A stretch of 5,084 nucleotides of DNA from Clostridia bacterium (GTDB lineage: Bacteria > Bacillota > Peptococcia > DRI-13 > DTU073), in contig JAQVYD010000090.1 of the NCBI GenBank assembly GCA_028709105.1, forward strand, positions 1 to 5,084, in the 5' to 3' direction. The notes beneath the pieces are model-generated. The model did not search any database, was not told the origin of the DNA, and saw only the letters and a list, made by a program, of their open reading frames with translations. Within the stretch, counting starts at the first letter, position 1. Every line of letters begins with the position of its first letter. Made by a program: the position numbers and the translations under genes. Shown piece after piece: positions 4,954-5,084 of the stretch.

Positions 4954-5084
4954 TTATTCAGTTCTCACCATTTCAATAGCTTTATTGGGACAGAAGGACC
5001 AGCAGACGCCACAGCCATCACAAGAATCATTAATAAAGGGTTTGCCATCCTTTTCCGTAATCCCGTCAAACAAGCAGATATCCA
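4954..5084 (-). CDS. C-terminal fragment of a 2[4Fe-4S] ferredoxin-domain protein
   Basis: The last 42 residues are visible, ending at TAA (4954-4956) with a second TAA next to it. The start lies beyond the right edge. A complete [4Fe-4S] motif, CDGCGVCWSFCP, is present, followed by the typical NKAIEMV. Before it, DICLFDGITEKDGK looks like the end of a first cluster motif whose last Cys is visible and where the usual Cys-Pro is Cys-Leu. A bacterial-type two-cluster domain is therefore likely. It could be a small free ferredoxin or the C-terminal module of a larger redox enzyme, for example a PreA-type dihydropyrimidine dehydrogenase or a dihydroorotate-dehydrogenase-like protein. The visible part cannot decide. 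Clusters of this kind pass single electrons at low potential in anaerobes. The terminator directly after the stop makes this the last gene of its own transcript. Confidence 0.9.
   Translation of the reverse strand, partial: DICLFDGITEKDGKPFINDSCDGCGVCWSFCPNKAIEMVRTE

Noticed and set aside
1..5084. CRISPR array, tRNA, rRNA, phage or toxin-antitoxin genes
   Set aside because: No regularly spaced repeats, tRNA-like cloverleaf, rRNA segments or such protein families were seen on either strand.

Overview
The window looks like part of the chromosome of a low-GC, probably anaerobic Firmicute (Clostridia or Negativicutes type). The basis is AT-rich intergenic DNA, strong AGGAGG-type ribosome binding sites, a bacterial ferredoxin-type iron-sulfur domain and a sigma-54-type promoter. 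No gene here fixes the genus. All convincing genes read on the minus strand, so the biological order runs from high to low coordinates.

Layout in order of transcription. (1) 5084-4954 is the C-terminal tail of a 2[4Fe-4S] ferredoxin-domain protein, followed at once by a strong hairpin terminator (4928-4952). (2) An apparent two-gene operon follows: an Ldh2-family 2-hydroxyacid (malate/L-lactate/ureidoglycolate type) dehydrogenase (4829-3783), then a ten-helix EamA/DMT permease (3734-2817). It ends at a terminator hairpin (2682-2710). (3) An aldehyde dehydrogenase (2614-1178) comes after a structured, AT-rich leader. (4) A 236-base gap holds a strong ribosome binding site in front of only nine codons, a 12-bp palindrome and a near-consensus sigma-54 promoter. 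(5) A nitrilase-superfamily carbon-nitrogen hydrolase (941 to the left edge) is complete or nearly so.

Together the genes suggest uptake or export of a small organic acid or amine-type compound, with oxidation of a hydroxyacid and an aldehyde and hydrolysis of an amide, carbamoyl or nitrile bond. The substrate cannot be read from the sequence. The ferredoxin tail could belong to a PreA-like dihydropyrimidine dehydrogenase. With a beta-ureidopropionase-like nitrilase that would suggest reductive pyrimidine-type catabolism, but no dihydropyrimidinase is visible, so this is only a hypothesis.

The most notable point is that two neighbouring enzymes lack a key catalytic residue while the rest of each fold is well kept. 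The aldehyde dehydrogenase has Gly248 where the general-base Glu (LELGG motif) should be, exactly 34 residues before its catalytic Cys282. The nitrilase homologue has Asp155 where the nucleophilic Cys should be. Both reading frames are intact over their full visible length, which argues against simple decay and for altered chemistry or a non-catalytic role.
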